Shown here: piece by piece, positions 18,985 through 26,913 of the stretch
Layout of the letters: the number at the start of each line of letters is the position of its first letter
Position numbering within the stretch: position 1 is the stretch's first letter
Assembly (NCBI GenBank): GCA_017304675.1
Contig: JAFKLS010000018.1
Location: 124,001-188,000 of the forward strand
From: Sphingobacteriia bacterium
Lineage (GTDB): Bacteria; Bacteroidota; Bacteroidia; Chitinophagales; Chitinophagaceae
Reading direction: 5' to 3'
Length of the DNA stretch: 64,000 bases
The notes under the pieces: model-generated
Database searches by the model: none
Seen by the model: only the letters and a program-made list of their open reading frames with translations
Told to the model about the DNA's origin: nothing
Position numbers and translations under genes: made by a program

Positions 18985-19460
18985 GAACTGTATTGCCTTA
19001 TTCCAATGCGTCAAATCACTGTCAATCTTTTTTTAGTTCTTTTTCCCACCTGTTACCCCAGCAAGGCAGTTTCGTTGCGTCGCACACTTATACGGCTGTT
19101 TCCCTAATCGGCTTTTTTGAGTATTAAGTTTTCAGTTTATCTTTTTTTTCATCATCATCTCGCCTATCCCTTATACTTCGCGAAGTTCTTGGCAGCCCGT
19201 GTAAAAAGCAAGGTCTGCAACTTCAACTGACGTTTCGTTTTGTCTTACGGTTTTTCAAAAAAATACGCCGCTTCCACAGCGGCTTTTTCGCTTTCGGCGG
19301 CATAAACCGTTACGCCTGACAGCTTCACTATTTATTCCACGGTCAAAAAATTCTTATTTGAAAAAACCTTGCTTTTTCCACTGCCTGCTTCAAGGCCGGG
19401 GTTGCTATGAAGGAAATGACGAGGCGTAAGCCGGTTGATTAATCATTAAAAACAAATTGT
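18985..19460 (+). other. 476-base non-coding stretch between the cassette and two mini-genes
   Basis: No ORF of protein-like composition. It holds T-rich runs around 19115 and 19141-19149, a perfect 12-base palindrome ACTTCGCGAAGT at 19175-19186, and a terminator-like hairpin at 19267-19288. The last ~80 bases before 19461 are a purine-rich leader leading into the mini-gene. Confidence 0.5.
19267..19288 (+). terminator. Probable rho-independent terminator
   Basis: GCCGCT-TCCAC-AGCGGC forms a 6-bp GC-rich stem with a 5-base loop, followed directly by TTTTT. It lies 280 bases after the last gene of the cassette and could end that transcript. Confidence 0.45.
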
Positions 19461-19631
19461 ATGCAATCATTACAACGTTCACGACTGATGCGCATCTCGT
19501 GGCAGATTCAAAAGCGCAGGGGTAGCAGCCGTTCACAGGCACTTTTTGCGGCATGGGCAATTTTCTTAAACGAAGATATTACCGTATACTGCCTGGCACA
19601 CAAACATCATGGTTTTTATCGTGGTGGATAA
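19461..19631 (+). CDS. Small basic protein of unknown function
   Basis: A 56-residue ORF (MQSLQRSRLMRISWQIQKRR at its start). It begins with ATG after a long leader and is rich in Arg and Ser. Short basic proteins of this kind (LQRSRIM...AW-type) are frequent in Bacteroidetes conjugative and mobilisable elements, with no known function. A second mini-gene follows 20 bases later. Confidence 0.45.
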   Translation: MQSLQRSRLMRISWQIQKRRGSSRSQALFAAWAIFLNEDITVYCLAHKHHGFYRGG

Positions 19632-19651
19632 CCGAACCGAAAGATTTTACC

Positions 19652-19810
19652 ATGATAGCAATTTATCCGCAGATGTTTCAACAGGATTATATCGGTATAT
19701 ATGAAGAAAGTATTTACATAGAGGATAACAAAGTAACTACCTATAAACCAACATGGCAATCAGGACACACCGCCTTTGCCAACCAATGGTTACAGAATAT
19801 CCGGCAGTAG
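19652..19810 (+). CDS. Small protein of unknown function
   Basis: 52 residues from the ATG at 19652 (MIAIYPQMFQQDYIGIYEES...). The same frame opens earlier, at 19553, but that stretch overlaps the preceding mini-gene, so the internal start is preferred. No signal or membrane segment. Likely co-transcribed with 19461-19631. Confidence 0.4.
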   Translation: MIAIYPQMFQQDYIGIYEESIYIEDNKVTTYKPTWQSGHTAFANQWLQNIRQ

Positions 19811-19922
19811 GGATTTTTAAAATAGCGTGGTTATATTTTGAGGACGGCACTGCAACAGCGGTGCCGCTTTTCTTTTGCAATTACTCAAAAGAAAAGCTTG
19901 GCTTTTATTAACTGCTGTAACT

Positions 19923-20327
19923 TCATTTTTTCCTGTAAGGTAAAATATAACGCTCGGCTAAAAACTCGATTTCTTTCGCAATCACAAAATCATTTTTGGA
20001 GTAGTCGGCTGTGTAATCATAGATCTTTTTTTGCGCCAGGGCTTCCTCCAGTTTGCCATCGAAAAGCAGGGTGATGGAATCGCCATCGCCTAAATCCATC
20101 GGCACACCTTTCTTTACCTTCAGAAATAAATTTTCGGGACTGCCGCACAACGAACCCGGCAAATAAAGCCCACCCTCATACCGGAAGGCGCCGAATTTGT
20201 CTTCCAGCTTTATCCGCAAAAAGATCGGTGCGGACGATACATCCACAACATCTACAAACATGATTTTATCCGAGGAAAAAAAATCCTCCGGTGTTGTGAT
20301 CAGCCGCAGTTTTGAAATCTGTACCAT
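19923..20327 (-). CDS. Unknown 134-residue protein downstream of the HEPN-like gene
   Basis: Mainly beta-rich soluble protein (IFLRIKLEDKFG, SITLLFDGK) with a basic C-terminus (ILPYRKK). I recognise no family. It is the third minus-strand gene after the nuclease-like (21102-21824) and HEPN-like (20400-21095) genes, with a 72-base gap, so it may be part of the same unit, for example as an antidote or accessory factor; this is inference from position. Confidence 0.5.
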   Translation of the reverse strand: MVQISKLRLITTPEDFFSSDKIMFVDVVDVSSAPIFLRIKLEDKFGAFRYEGGLYLPGSLCGSPENLFLKVKKGVPMDLGDGDSITLLFDGKLEEALAQKKIYDYTADYSKNDFVIAKEIEFLAERYILPYRKK

Positions 20328-20399
20328 GTTATCGTTGTTGGTGTGTTCAAATATAAAATGTATTTGCCGCTCATTTATTTTTTGAAAGATTCAGGCGTT

Positions 20400-21095
20400 T
20401 TATTGTGTAAGTCCAGCCATAAACACAGGGTAAATCGTATCGAACACTAACAACAGATCGGTAGCCAGGTCTTCTTCAATGGCAAGCATTTCCTGTAAAT
20501 TGGATTCGATCATCTGCTTAAACAACAGATCCCTTTGCTCTTTTGAAATCCCCTGGCCCGGCGTGGCATCTTCGATCTGATCCGAAGCTTCCAATAGCAC
20601 AATATCCGAACGCAACGAACCTTCATGCGCGATCCTGTTTCGGATCGGCTTTACATTTTTCATCAGCTTGTCCAATTGCCGGATAATTTTCTTTACTGGG
20701 ATATTATCCGTTTCCCGGGCTTTTACTCCCAGGTTCTTTTTAAAGGACAGGTCTTTTTTGATATTCCATTGATACACCTGGTTGATCAGGCTTAACACCA
20801 GATCGCTGTAAACCGTGATCCGCAAAAAATAGTTTTCTATATTGTAGCGGAGAAAATCAGCAGGCTTGACCGCTGATGAAAATTTATTGATTTGCGGATG
20901 CTGCTCAGCGACAAGTATTCTTGCTATCTGTAAAGTTTCAAACGATCTTTTGATGGCAACTACTTCGTGGTTGACATTGAAGATATATCTTTGTTTGGCC
21001 CCCTTGCGTGTTCCCTTGCCTACTTTTGCCAGTTCCTTCAATAGTACAATAAAGAAAACATGATCGTTGATATTCTTGTATTTAATAACATCCAT
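20400..21095 (-). CDS. HEPN-like protein with an R-x4-H motif
   Basis: 231 residues, almost entirely helical and without signal peptide. Near residue 152 it reads IRNRIAHEGSLRSD, giving Arg152-x4-His157, the active-site spacing of HEPN RNases. The RN.xAHxG context resembles the Cthe_2314-like HEPN group. HEPN proteins act as RNases in toxin-antitoxin and abortive-infection systems (established). The start lies 6 bases after the stop of the PD-(D/E)XK-like gene, indicating tight coupling. That it cuts RNA is inference; some HEPN proteins are inactive. Confidence 0.6.
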   Translation of the reverse strand: MDVIKYKNINDHVFFIVLLKELAKVGKGTRKGAKQRYIFNVNHEVVAIKRSFETLQIARILVAEQHPQINKFSSAVKPADFLRYNIENYFLRITVYSDLVLSLINQVYQWNIKKDLSFKKNLGVKARETDNIPVKKIIRQLDKLMKNVKPIRNRIAHEGSLRSDIVLLEASDQIEDATPGQGISKEQRDLLFKQMIESNLQEMLAIEEDLATDLLLVFDTIYPVFMAGLTQ

Positions 21096-21101
21096 TGCTT
21101 T

Positions 21102-21824
21102 TCATTTGAGTTTTACAAACCGGTTATCCATCCACTGGTAAATACATACGCGGTGAAAAGGGGTTGACAGCGCCACTCTTTTTTTAATATTGGTAAAATC
21201 ATAACTGGAAGATTCATCCCACAGATTGGCAACCAGGAGCAGCCAGTTTTCATTGAAATGCTTTGCGTATTTTTTCAAAATGGTTTCCTTTTCCCGGATA
21301 CGCTTGACAAGCGCATCGGGATCGATCCAGGCGAAAGCGAAACTCTGCTCGGTTGACCAATGCGTTTGTTTTTGGTTGGGCCATACGCTCACGGAACTGA
21401 TCAGGCCGTCTGTAAATTCTTGTGTAAATGAAGGAAAACCCGTTGCGTTTTTTACATCGTTCTTTGTGTAAATATCGTCAACGATCGAGCAAATATTTTC
21501 TGCGTACCGGTCAATTTCATTTGCCCTGCATATAATATCTTCCGAAGCAAAACTAACATGAACGTGCAAGCCATCGGGGTATTTTCCACCTGCTTTTTCC
21601 CTTGCCTGTCTTACGATCTTTTCTTTCAGCGATTCCTTTTTCTTTAGTTCAGGATCGATAAGAGTCGTTACCTCCAATGATATTTTTTTACGGGGACTTT
21701 GCAGGATAAAATCAGGTGTTTCGCTTTGGGTAACCGCCATACCGGACAGTTCCTTTTGATTCAGCCCGATAAACGACTGCACCCATTTAAATTCCTGACG
21801 CTTTTTTTCACTTACAGCTTCCAT
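21102..21824 (-). CDS. PD-(D/E)XK-like protein paired with the HEPN-like gene
   Basis: 240 residues. Near the N-terminus it reads TPDFIL ... ISLEVTTLID, with Asp38 and Glu51 spaced as in PD-(D/E)XK nucleases. The usual lysine after the glutamate is replaced by threonine (EVT), a variant seen in some divergent nucleases. The remainder is mixed alpha/beta with WLLLVANLWDE. There is no membrane segment. It is the first gene of the minus-strand group and ends 6 bases before the HEPN-like start. Function unknown; nuclease or nucleic-acid sensing is suggested by the motif. Confidence 0.55.
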   Translation of the reverse strand: MEAVSEKKRQEFKWVQSFIGLNQKELSGMAVTQSETPDFILQSPRKKISLEVTTLIDPELKKKESLKEKIVRQAREKAGGKYPDGLHVHVSFASEDIICRANEIDRYAENICSIVDDIYTKNDVKNATGFPSFTQEFTDGLISSVSVWPNQKQTHWSTEQSFAFAWIDPDALVKRIREKETILKKYAKHFNENWLLLVANLWDESSSYDFTNIKKRVALSTPFHRVCIYQWMDNRFVKLK

Positions 21825-21997
21825 ATTCCTGCACTATTTTTTTGAAGATAGCATTAATATCCCTGTTCCTCATGGCTCAAAAAAACTCCGCCGTGACAAC
21901 GTAAGCCTGACCGCAATGCGGACATCTTGACTGGCGTTTGATCTCGATCTAATTTTACTACTGCAAACCAACACGGCTACCATAGCTGTGAAGCGAA

Positions 21998-22104
21998 ATG
22001 CGCCGGTCACTGCGCATGGCAAGGTGTACAATTGTCTGACAACAATCGAACCTTGCCCTTTACTCGGAACTCGTGGCGGGGAAAGTGGCAACGTGTAAAC
22101 GTTG
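21998..22104. other. Candidate origin of transfer: three adjacent inverted repeats
   Basis: Immediately upstream of the mobilisation genes are ATGCGC/GCGCAT (21998-22003, 22012-22017), then GGCAAGGT/ACCTTGCC (22018-22025, 22050-22057) with an inner ATTGT/ACAAT pair, then CAACGT/ACGTTG (22089-22094, 22099-22104). Stacked inverted repeats beside a relaxosome gene are the usual look of an oriT. The nic site cannot be assigned. The rest of 21825-22134 shows no gene. Confidence 0.45.
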
Positions 22105-22134
22105 GATTTTAGTGAAAATGAAAAGTGAGTGAAG

Positions 22135-22527
22135 ATGAGCCAGGAAAAACAACATTATACTAAGCGTGTAACCATCCGGTTTAAGCCGGAAGAATTTGAA
22201 TCGGTAGAAAGCAAACGGAAAGCTACTACCTGCCAAAAGACAAGCGAATATATCCGTAAGCTGGCCCTCTCCCAGCCCGTTGTAGTTACTTACCGCAATC
22301 AAAGTGCCGACCAGTTACTGCACGAAATGGTACAGCTAAAAAATGAACTGAGCGCCATCGGTAACAACTTCAACCAGTCCGTTCACAAACTGCACACCCT
22401 TGACACCTTAGCAGAAATCAAAACCTGGGCATTGCTGAATGAGAACGCCAAACAAACCCTGTTTGCCAAAGTGGAACAGATCCGCCAGCGCATGACACAA
22501 CTCTATGAATTATGGTCGCACAAATAA
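22135..22527 (+). CDS. Small mobilisation (relaxosome) protein, MobC/ribbon-helix-helix type
   Basis: About 130 residues. The N-terminal part (KRVTIRFKPEEFESVESK) resembles the ribbon-helix-helix DNA-binding domain of plasmid mobilisation accessory proteins, and QLKNELSAIGNNFNQSVHKL matches the conserved helix that ends in NNFNQ in that family. Such proteins bind oriT and help the relaxase melt and nick it. I chose the ATG at 22135; a GTG at 22129 is also in frame. It overlaps the relaxase gene by 16 bases. Confidence 0.82.
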   Translation: MSQEKQHYTKRVTIRFKPEEFESVESKRKATTCQKTSEYIRKLALSQPVVVTYRNQSADQLLHEMVQLKNELSAIGNNFNQSVHKLHTLDTLAEIKTWALLNENAKQTLFAKVEQIRQRMTQLYELWSHK

Positions 22528-23786
22528 CCACGCCTCATAGCATGAAGCGAGCTTTAAACTATAACGAAAAGAAAGTCCAAAAGGGGCAGGCTGAAGTGTT
22601 ACACGCCGGTAATTTTCTGCAACTGCCACAAGAATTGAATTTCTATGATAAACTCCAGCGGTTTGAACAACAAATGGAATTGAACCACCGGGCAGAAACA
22701 AAGACCCTACACGTATCGCTGAATTTTCATCCATCTGAAACCACCAACCTCACAAAAGAAAAATTAACTGAACTGGCAAATGAGTATATGCGACGGATCG
22801 GTTTCGGCGATCAGCCTTACCTCGTCTACCAGCACCATGATGCAGGACACCCGCACCTGCATATTGTTACCACCACCATTCAGGAAAATGGCAAGCGCAT
22901 ACCAACACACGAATTAGGCCGCAAGGTATCTGCACCGGCGACAAGACAACTGGAAAAAGATCATGGATTGATAAGTGCCGCAAAACAGGAAAAGAAACTG
23001 GAGCTGCACCGGGAAAGGGCGGTCAATTCGGGTAAAGTAGAATACGGCAAATCAGATTCACGCCGCGCCATTACCAACGTACTTGATGTAGTAATTGACC
23101 GCTATAAATATAGATCCTTGGCAGAACTCAATGCCGTCCTCAAACTCTATAACGTGATGGCCGACCGGGGCAAGGAAGATAGCCGCACATTTAAGAACCG
23201 AGGCCTGTATTACCGCATCATAGATGGCAATGGCAACAAGATCGGCGTACCGATCAAAGCCAGTTCAATATACAGCAAACCAACGCTGGCTTACCTCGAT
23301 GAAAAATTTACAGCGAATGAACTCAAAAGAACGCCCGATCTCAATCGCCTGAAAGCTGCGATTGATTTCACCCTACTTAAAAAACCTCGCAGCCTGGACG
23401 GGTTAGTGAAAGCATTGGAAAAAGAAAGGGTATCGGTAAGTGTTCGGCGTAGCAGCGATGGTAAAGTCTATGGGCTTACCTATATAGACCACCAGACCCG
23501 CGCTGTTTGTAACGGCAGCGACTTGGGCAAAGAATACGCGGCTAAAAGGATGCTCGAAAAGTTAGCCATCGGTCAGGTGAATGAACGCGCACCCGAACAG
23601 AAAAAAGAAAGAAAATTCACGCAGGCAAAACAGCAAACCCCGTCCGACAATCCAATAATGAAAGGGTTATCAAAGATGATCGAGCAGGTCATAGAGCCGG
23701 AAGAAACTGGCAGTTCGCTTGCCCAGGAACTGCGCGAAGAACTGAAACGAAAACGAAAAAGAAACCAACAATCCAATGAACAATAA
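22512..23786 (+). CDS. Relaxase/mobilisation nuclease (MobP-like, PF03432 type)
   Basis: A 424-residue protein that would nick one strand at oriT and lead it into a recipient cell. Motif III is clear at residues 108-117 (HHDAGHPHLH), giving the histidine triad and the acidic residue of the relaxase active site. The N-terminus MVAQITTPHSMKRALNYNEKKV contains the expected Tyr17 in a LNYNEKKV motif typical of Bacteroidetes mobilisation relaxases. The C-terminal third is a charged linker ending KRKRKRN. It overlaps the small mobilisation gene upstream and precedes the coupling ATPase by 12 bases. Confidence 0.92.
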   Translation: MVAQITTPHSMKRALNYNEKKVQKGQAEVLHAGNFLQLPQELNFYDKLQRFEQQMELNHRAETKTLHVSLNFHPSETTNLTKEKLTELANEYMRRIGFGDQPYLVYQHHDAGHPHLHIVTTTIQENGKRIPTHELGRKVSAPATRQLEKDHGLISAAKQEKKLELHRERAVNSGKVEYGKSDSRRAITNVLDVVIDRYKYRSLAELNAVLKLYNVMADRGKEDSRTFKNRGLYYRIIDGNGNKIGVPIKASSIYSKPTLAYLDEKFTANELKRTPDLNRLKAAIDFTLLKKPRSLDGLVKALEKERVSVSVRRSSDGKVYGLTYIDHQTRAVCNGSDLGKEYAAKRMLEKLAIGQVNERAPEQKKERKFTQAKQQTPSDNPIMKGLSKMIEQVIEPEETGSSLAQELREELKRKRKRNQQSNEQ

Positions 23787-23798
23787 AATAATCGAGTT

Positions 23799-25772
23799 AT
23801 GAAACCTACCGGTGAAAATGAAATGGGATTGCGTAAAGTGATGGACTTAACGCGGATGATCGGGATCGTAGTATTGTTACTGCATTTTTATTTTAGCTGC
23901 TACGGCGCTTTTAAAGACTGGCACCTGACACATGCCATTGGCGACAGGCTATTACAGAACCTGGCGCGAACCGGGTTGTTTGACAACTTCCATAAATCCA
24001 AATTAATAACACTCGGGTTTGTGGCTTTGTCCTGGCTTGGCATACCGGGCAAAAAGGATGAAAAATTTAATTACCGCCTGGCACTGGCTTATCTGTTAAC
24101 GGGTTTGCTTTTGTATTTTATCAGTGCGCTGGCACTAAACTTACAAATGCAGATCACTACTATAGCAGCGGCCTATATTGTGATCACATCTACAGGTTTT
24201 ATTCTTTTCATTACCGGCGGTGCACTGCTCACCCGCATCCTGAAACTGAAATTGTCCGGTGATGTTTTCAACAAACAAAATGAAACCTTTCCGCAGGAAG
24301 AAAGACTGATCGAGAATGAGTATTCTGTAAACCTTCCCACACGCTACCGGCTGAAAAACAAAATCCGTTCAGGATGGATCAACCTCATCAATGGTTTTCG
24401 CGGGACGCTCATTATGGGACTGCCGGGAAGTGGTAAGACCCTGTTCTTAGTAGAGAACATCATTAAGCAGCAGATCAAAAAAGGTTATACGATGTTCGTG
24501 TATGATTACAAGTATCCTGACCTTACTACCATTGTTTACAATTACTGGCTGCAGTACAAAGACCACTACCCCGTTACGCCGGAATTTTATATTCTGAATT
24601 TCGATACGCCGGTTCATCGGTGCAACCCCCTGATGGTGGATAGCCTGGATGATATTACCGATGCCGCTGAATCCGCCCGAACGATCCTATTGGGGTTAAA
24701 CCCCGCCTGGATCGAGAAGCAGGGCGATTTTTGGGTGGAATCCCCCATCAGTTTTTTAACCGCCGTGATCTGGTACTTGCGCAAACATGACCAGGGAAAA
24801 TATTGCACCTTACCGCATGTAATCGAGCTGTTACAACAGCCTTACGATAAACTGTTTTCATTGCTGCGTACTGAGCCGGAAGTAGAAGCCCTGGTGAATC
24901 CTTTCGTTAAGGCATATTTAAGTGATGCAGCGCCACAACTCGAAGGACAGATGGCGGGTGTGACCATCAGCTTAGGAAAACTTTCTTCGCCAAAACTCTA
25001 CTATGTTTTGTCCGGCAATGATTTTAACCTTGATATTGGCAATCCAATGCAGCCAAAGATTGTTTGCGCGGCCAATAACCCACGCAAAGCGCATATCTAT
25101 GGTTCAGTGATCTCCCTGTATTTAACCGTGCTACAAAGGCTTGCTAATAAGCCTGGCAACCAAAAAAGTAGCTTGGTGCTGGAAGAATTTTCTTCCATTT
25201 TCTTTAACGGCATAGACAAGTTTTTGGCGGTTTGCCGTTCCTATATGGTAGCGATTACAATGATTATTCAGGATGCCAGTCAATTAAAGTTGCATTATGG
25301 AAAAGAGCAGGCCGAAGTGATCCTGAATATGGTCGGCAACATCATTTCCGGGCAGGTGACCGGTGATAGCGCCAAAGCCCTTTCAGACCGTTTCGGTAAG
25401 ATCATGCAGGATCGGGAAAGCGTTGCCATTAACAGCAGCGATACTTCTATAACACGCTCCAAACAGCTTGATTTTGCGATCCCGCAGTCTACCATTGCGG
25501 CGCTTTCTTCCGGTGAAGTGGTGGGGATGGTAGCGGATAATCCTGATCAGCGCATCGAACTCAAAATGTTCCATGCTGAGTTTGTGCAGGATTTGGATTT
25601 AGTTAAGCAAGAGAGGCTGGCTTTTAAGCAAGTACCCAAAAGCAAAACCGATCAGCAAAAAATCATGGCAAACTACCTGCTGATCAAAAGAGAAATTAAA
25701 GACATAGTGGAAAATGAAATTGAAAGGATGGTAAATGACCCGGAATTAGCCGGAATGATCATTTCAAAATGA
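23799..25772 (+). CDS. Type IV coupling protein (VirD4/TraG/MobC-like ATPase)
   Basis: A 657-residue membrane ATPase that would carry the relaxase-DNA complex to a type IV secretion channel. About four N-terminal membrane helices (IVVLLLHFYFSCYGAF, LLTGLLLYFISALAL, IVITSTGFILFITGG) precede Walker A MGLPGSGKTLF (near residue 206). The coupling-protein signatures YDYKYPDL, LVLEEFSSIF and IIQDASQL follow. No channel genes (TraA-TraQ type) are present in the window, so secretion would depend on another element or on genes outside it. Confidence 0.92.
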   Translation: MKPTGENEMGLRKVMDLTRMIGIVVLLLHFYFSCYGAFKDWHLTHAIGDRLLQNLARTGLFDNFHKSKLITLGFVALSWLGIPGKKDEKFNYRLALAYLLTGLLLYFISALALNLQMQITTIAAAYIVITSTGFILFITGGALLTRILKLKLSGDVFNKQNETFPQEERLIENEYSVNLPTRYRLKNKIRSGWINLINGFRGTLIMGLPGSGKTLFLVENIIKQQIKKGYTMFVYDYKYPDLTTIVYNYWLQYKDHYPVTPEFYILNFDTPVHRCNPLMVDSLDDITDAAESARTILLGLNPAWIEKQGDFWVESPISFLTAVIWYLRKHDQGKYCTLPHVIELLQQPYDKLFSLLRTEPEVEALVNPFVKAYLSDAAPQLEGQMAGVTISLGKLSSPKLYYVLSGNDFNLDIGNPMQPKIVCAANNPRKAHIYGSVISLYLTVLQRLANKPGNQKSSLVLEEFSSIFFNGIDKFLAVCRSYMVAITMIIQDASQLKLHYGKEQAEVILNMVGNIISGQVTGDSAKALSDRFGKIMQDRESVAINSSDTSITRSKQLDFAIPQSTIAALSSGEVVGMVADNPDQRIELKMFHAEFVQDLDLVKQERLAFKQVPKSKTDQQKIMANYLLIKREIKDIVENEIERMVNDPELAGMIISK

Positions 25773-25843
25773 CCATCATTTTCAAAAAATACCACTTTAG
25801 CTGAAAATTGGCATTTTTTTGAATTGTGTCCTATTGATATGCA

Positions 25844-25898
25844 TTGTTTACATTTTTTGTGTGCTTATGATTCGTAAACACGCAAAAAATGTAAACAA
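25844..25898. repeat. Inverted repeat with 20-base arms
   Basis: The arms 25844-25863 and 25879-25898 pair over 20 bases with one G-T wobble; the outer 16 bases (TTGTTTACATTTTTTG and its complement) are perfect. The 15-base loop is CTTATGATTCGTAAA. It lies 70 bases after the coupling-protein stop. It is not followed by a U-tract, so a simple terminator is a weak explanation. A recombination or replication site, or a structured end of the element, is possible. Confidence 0.6.
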
Positions 25899-26046
25899 GG
25901 AATTGGTTATTTTGAATAAATTATCGTAAGTAATTGATTATAAACAAATTAATACCAAACGAAGTCCTCAAATTGCCAATAAGTGTCTTTTCTTTGATTT
26001 AGGTTTTGGAAACTAATGAGAGGTTTTTATCAGAAAGGGTAAGCAA

Positions 26047-26181
26047 ATGACGCAAAATAGGCGACATTTTGAAAGATCACATTTGCTGTTGACTACTGAA
26101 TATAGGATTATTGGCAAAACTCTGGGCAGGATGAGATCACAGGACATCGTCAAGTACACCTCCATTAACAGGCTATTCTAA
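26047..26181 (+). pseudogene. Possible C-terminal remnant of a tyrosine recombinase
   Basis: A 44-codon ORF whose translation contains RHFERSHLL, then YRIIGKTLGR, then KYTSI. The order and spacing resemble the C-terminal core of XerC/D-type recombinases (RHSFATHLL...RIIQELLGH...YTHI). The box-II histidine is arginine here and the upstream catalytic domain is missing; the frame is closed by TGA at 26017. If the likeness is real, it is a dead integrase fragment near the element end. The match is short and judged by eye only. Confidence 0.3.
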
Positions 26182-26361
26182 TAATATTAGAAAACAGCAG
26201 TTACCCACGGGCATAAACTGGAGTATTTGATAATATATGAAAAACTTTGGTTTGAAAACATATGTAAATAACAATAATTTTGAACAGAATAGAAGTGAGT
26301 TGTTTGTTCAAAATCGAAAAAATCTGATGTTTTTGGTTTAAAATATTGTTAACTATACTAC

Positions 26362-26417
26362 TTTTTCACTTTTAAGTGAAAAAATCATTAATTTGCAAAT
26401 GTTCATTTATAAGTGAA
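26362..26417 (+). promoter_or_regulatory. Two palindromic operators in front of the toxin-antitoxin-chaperone operon
   Basis: TTCACTTTTAAGTGAA at 26365-26380 sits inside a longer 22-base palindrome at 26362-26383 with 10-base arms. TTCATTTATAAGTGAA at 26402-26417 is the same site with one arm mismatch. They are 37 bases apart and the second covers the GTG start of the toxin gene. Such paired sites are what an autoregulating XRE-type antitoxin would bind. Confidence 0.65.
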
Positions 26418-26910
26418 ATCAAAACTTGTCTATTTAGAAAGATTTTCCGGTCAAAAAGCATCAATCTACTCCGTTATGGAGCAGATTGATGATGTAACGG
26501 TTTCAGTAATAATTGATCGGTTTATTGATGACTATAAAATAAGATTTACAGAACAAGTTGTTGATGTAGGGCGTCGTTTAAAATCTATGGGGAGTGTTAC
26601 TGGATGTACGCCTAACTTTTTTAAGGAAGATGAAGGATTGGCCCCTGATGATTTGGTTTGTGCTTTGTATGATGTACCTGATAAATATTTACGATTATAC
26701 TGTATCCGCCTCAATGATAGTATAGTTATCGTGGGAAGTGGTGGCCCTAAAACGACAAGAACCTGGCAAGAGGACACCGTTTTGAAAAGAGAAGTAGATA
26801 AAATGATGGTTATATCCAAGATAGTCAGAACTAAATTACAAAATGGTGAGTTGCGTATTTCAGCAGCGGGATTAAGATTGGAAGGTGATCTTTTTATATC
26901 AAGAACATAA
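26413..26910 (+). CDS. HigB-like toxin of a toxin-antitoxin-chaperone operon
   Basis: 165 residues from a GTG start at 26413 that lies within the second operator palindrome. The central part reads YLRLYCIRLNDSIVIVGSGGPKTT, then a helix with KREVDKMMVISKIV. This resembles the RelE/HigB (Gp49-like) fold, whose members cut mRNA on the ribosome, though this protein is longer than typical HigB (~100-120 residues). The antitoxin gene follows 3 bases after the stop. Toxin-first order is the HigBA arrangement. Family assignment is tentative. Confidence 0.6.
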   Translation: MKSKLVYLERFSGQKASIYSVMEQIDDVTVSVIIDRFIDDYKIRFTEQVVDVGRRLKSMGSVTGCTPNFFKEDEGLAPDDLVCALYDVPDKYLRLYCIRLNDSIVIVGSGGPKTTRTWQEDTVLKREVDKMMVISKIVRTKLQNGELRISAAGLRLEGDLFISRT

Positions 26911-26913
26911 AGT

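Larger units (their letters stand above)
25773..26412. other. 640-base AT-rich stretch at the element boundary
   Basis: After the last mobilisation gene the sequence becomes AT-rich. It contains a long inverted repeat (25844-25898), a recombinase-like remnant (26047-26181) and the palindromic operator region of the toxin-antitoxin operon (26362-26417). I see no complete gene in it. Confidence 0.6.

Noticed and set aside
22129..25772. A complete conjugative element
   Set aside because: Only mobilisation and coupling genes are present; no channel, pilus or mating-pair genes are seen.
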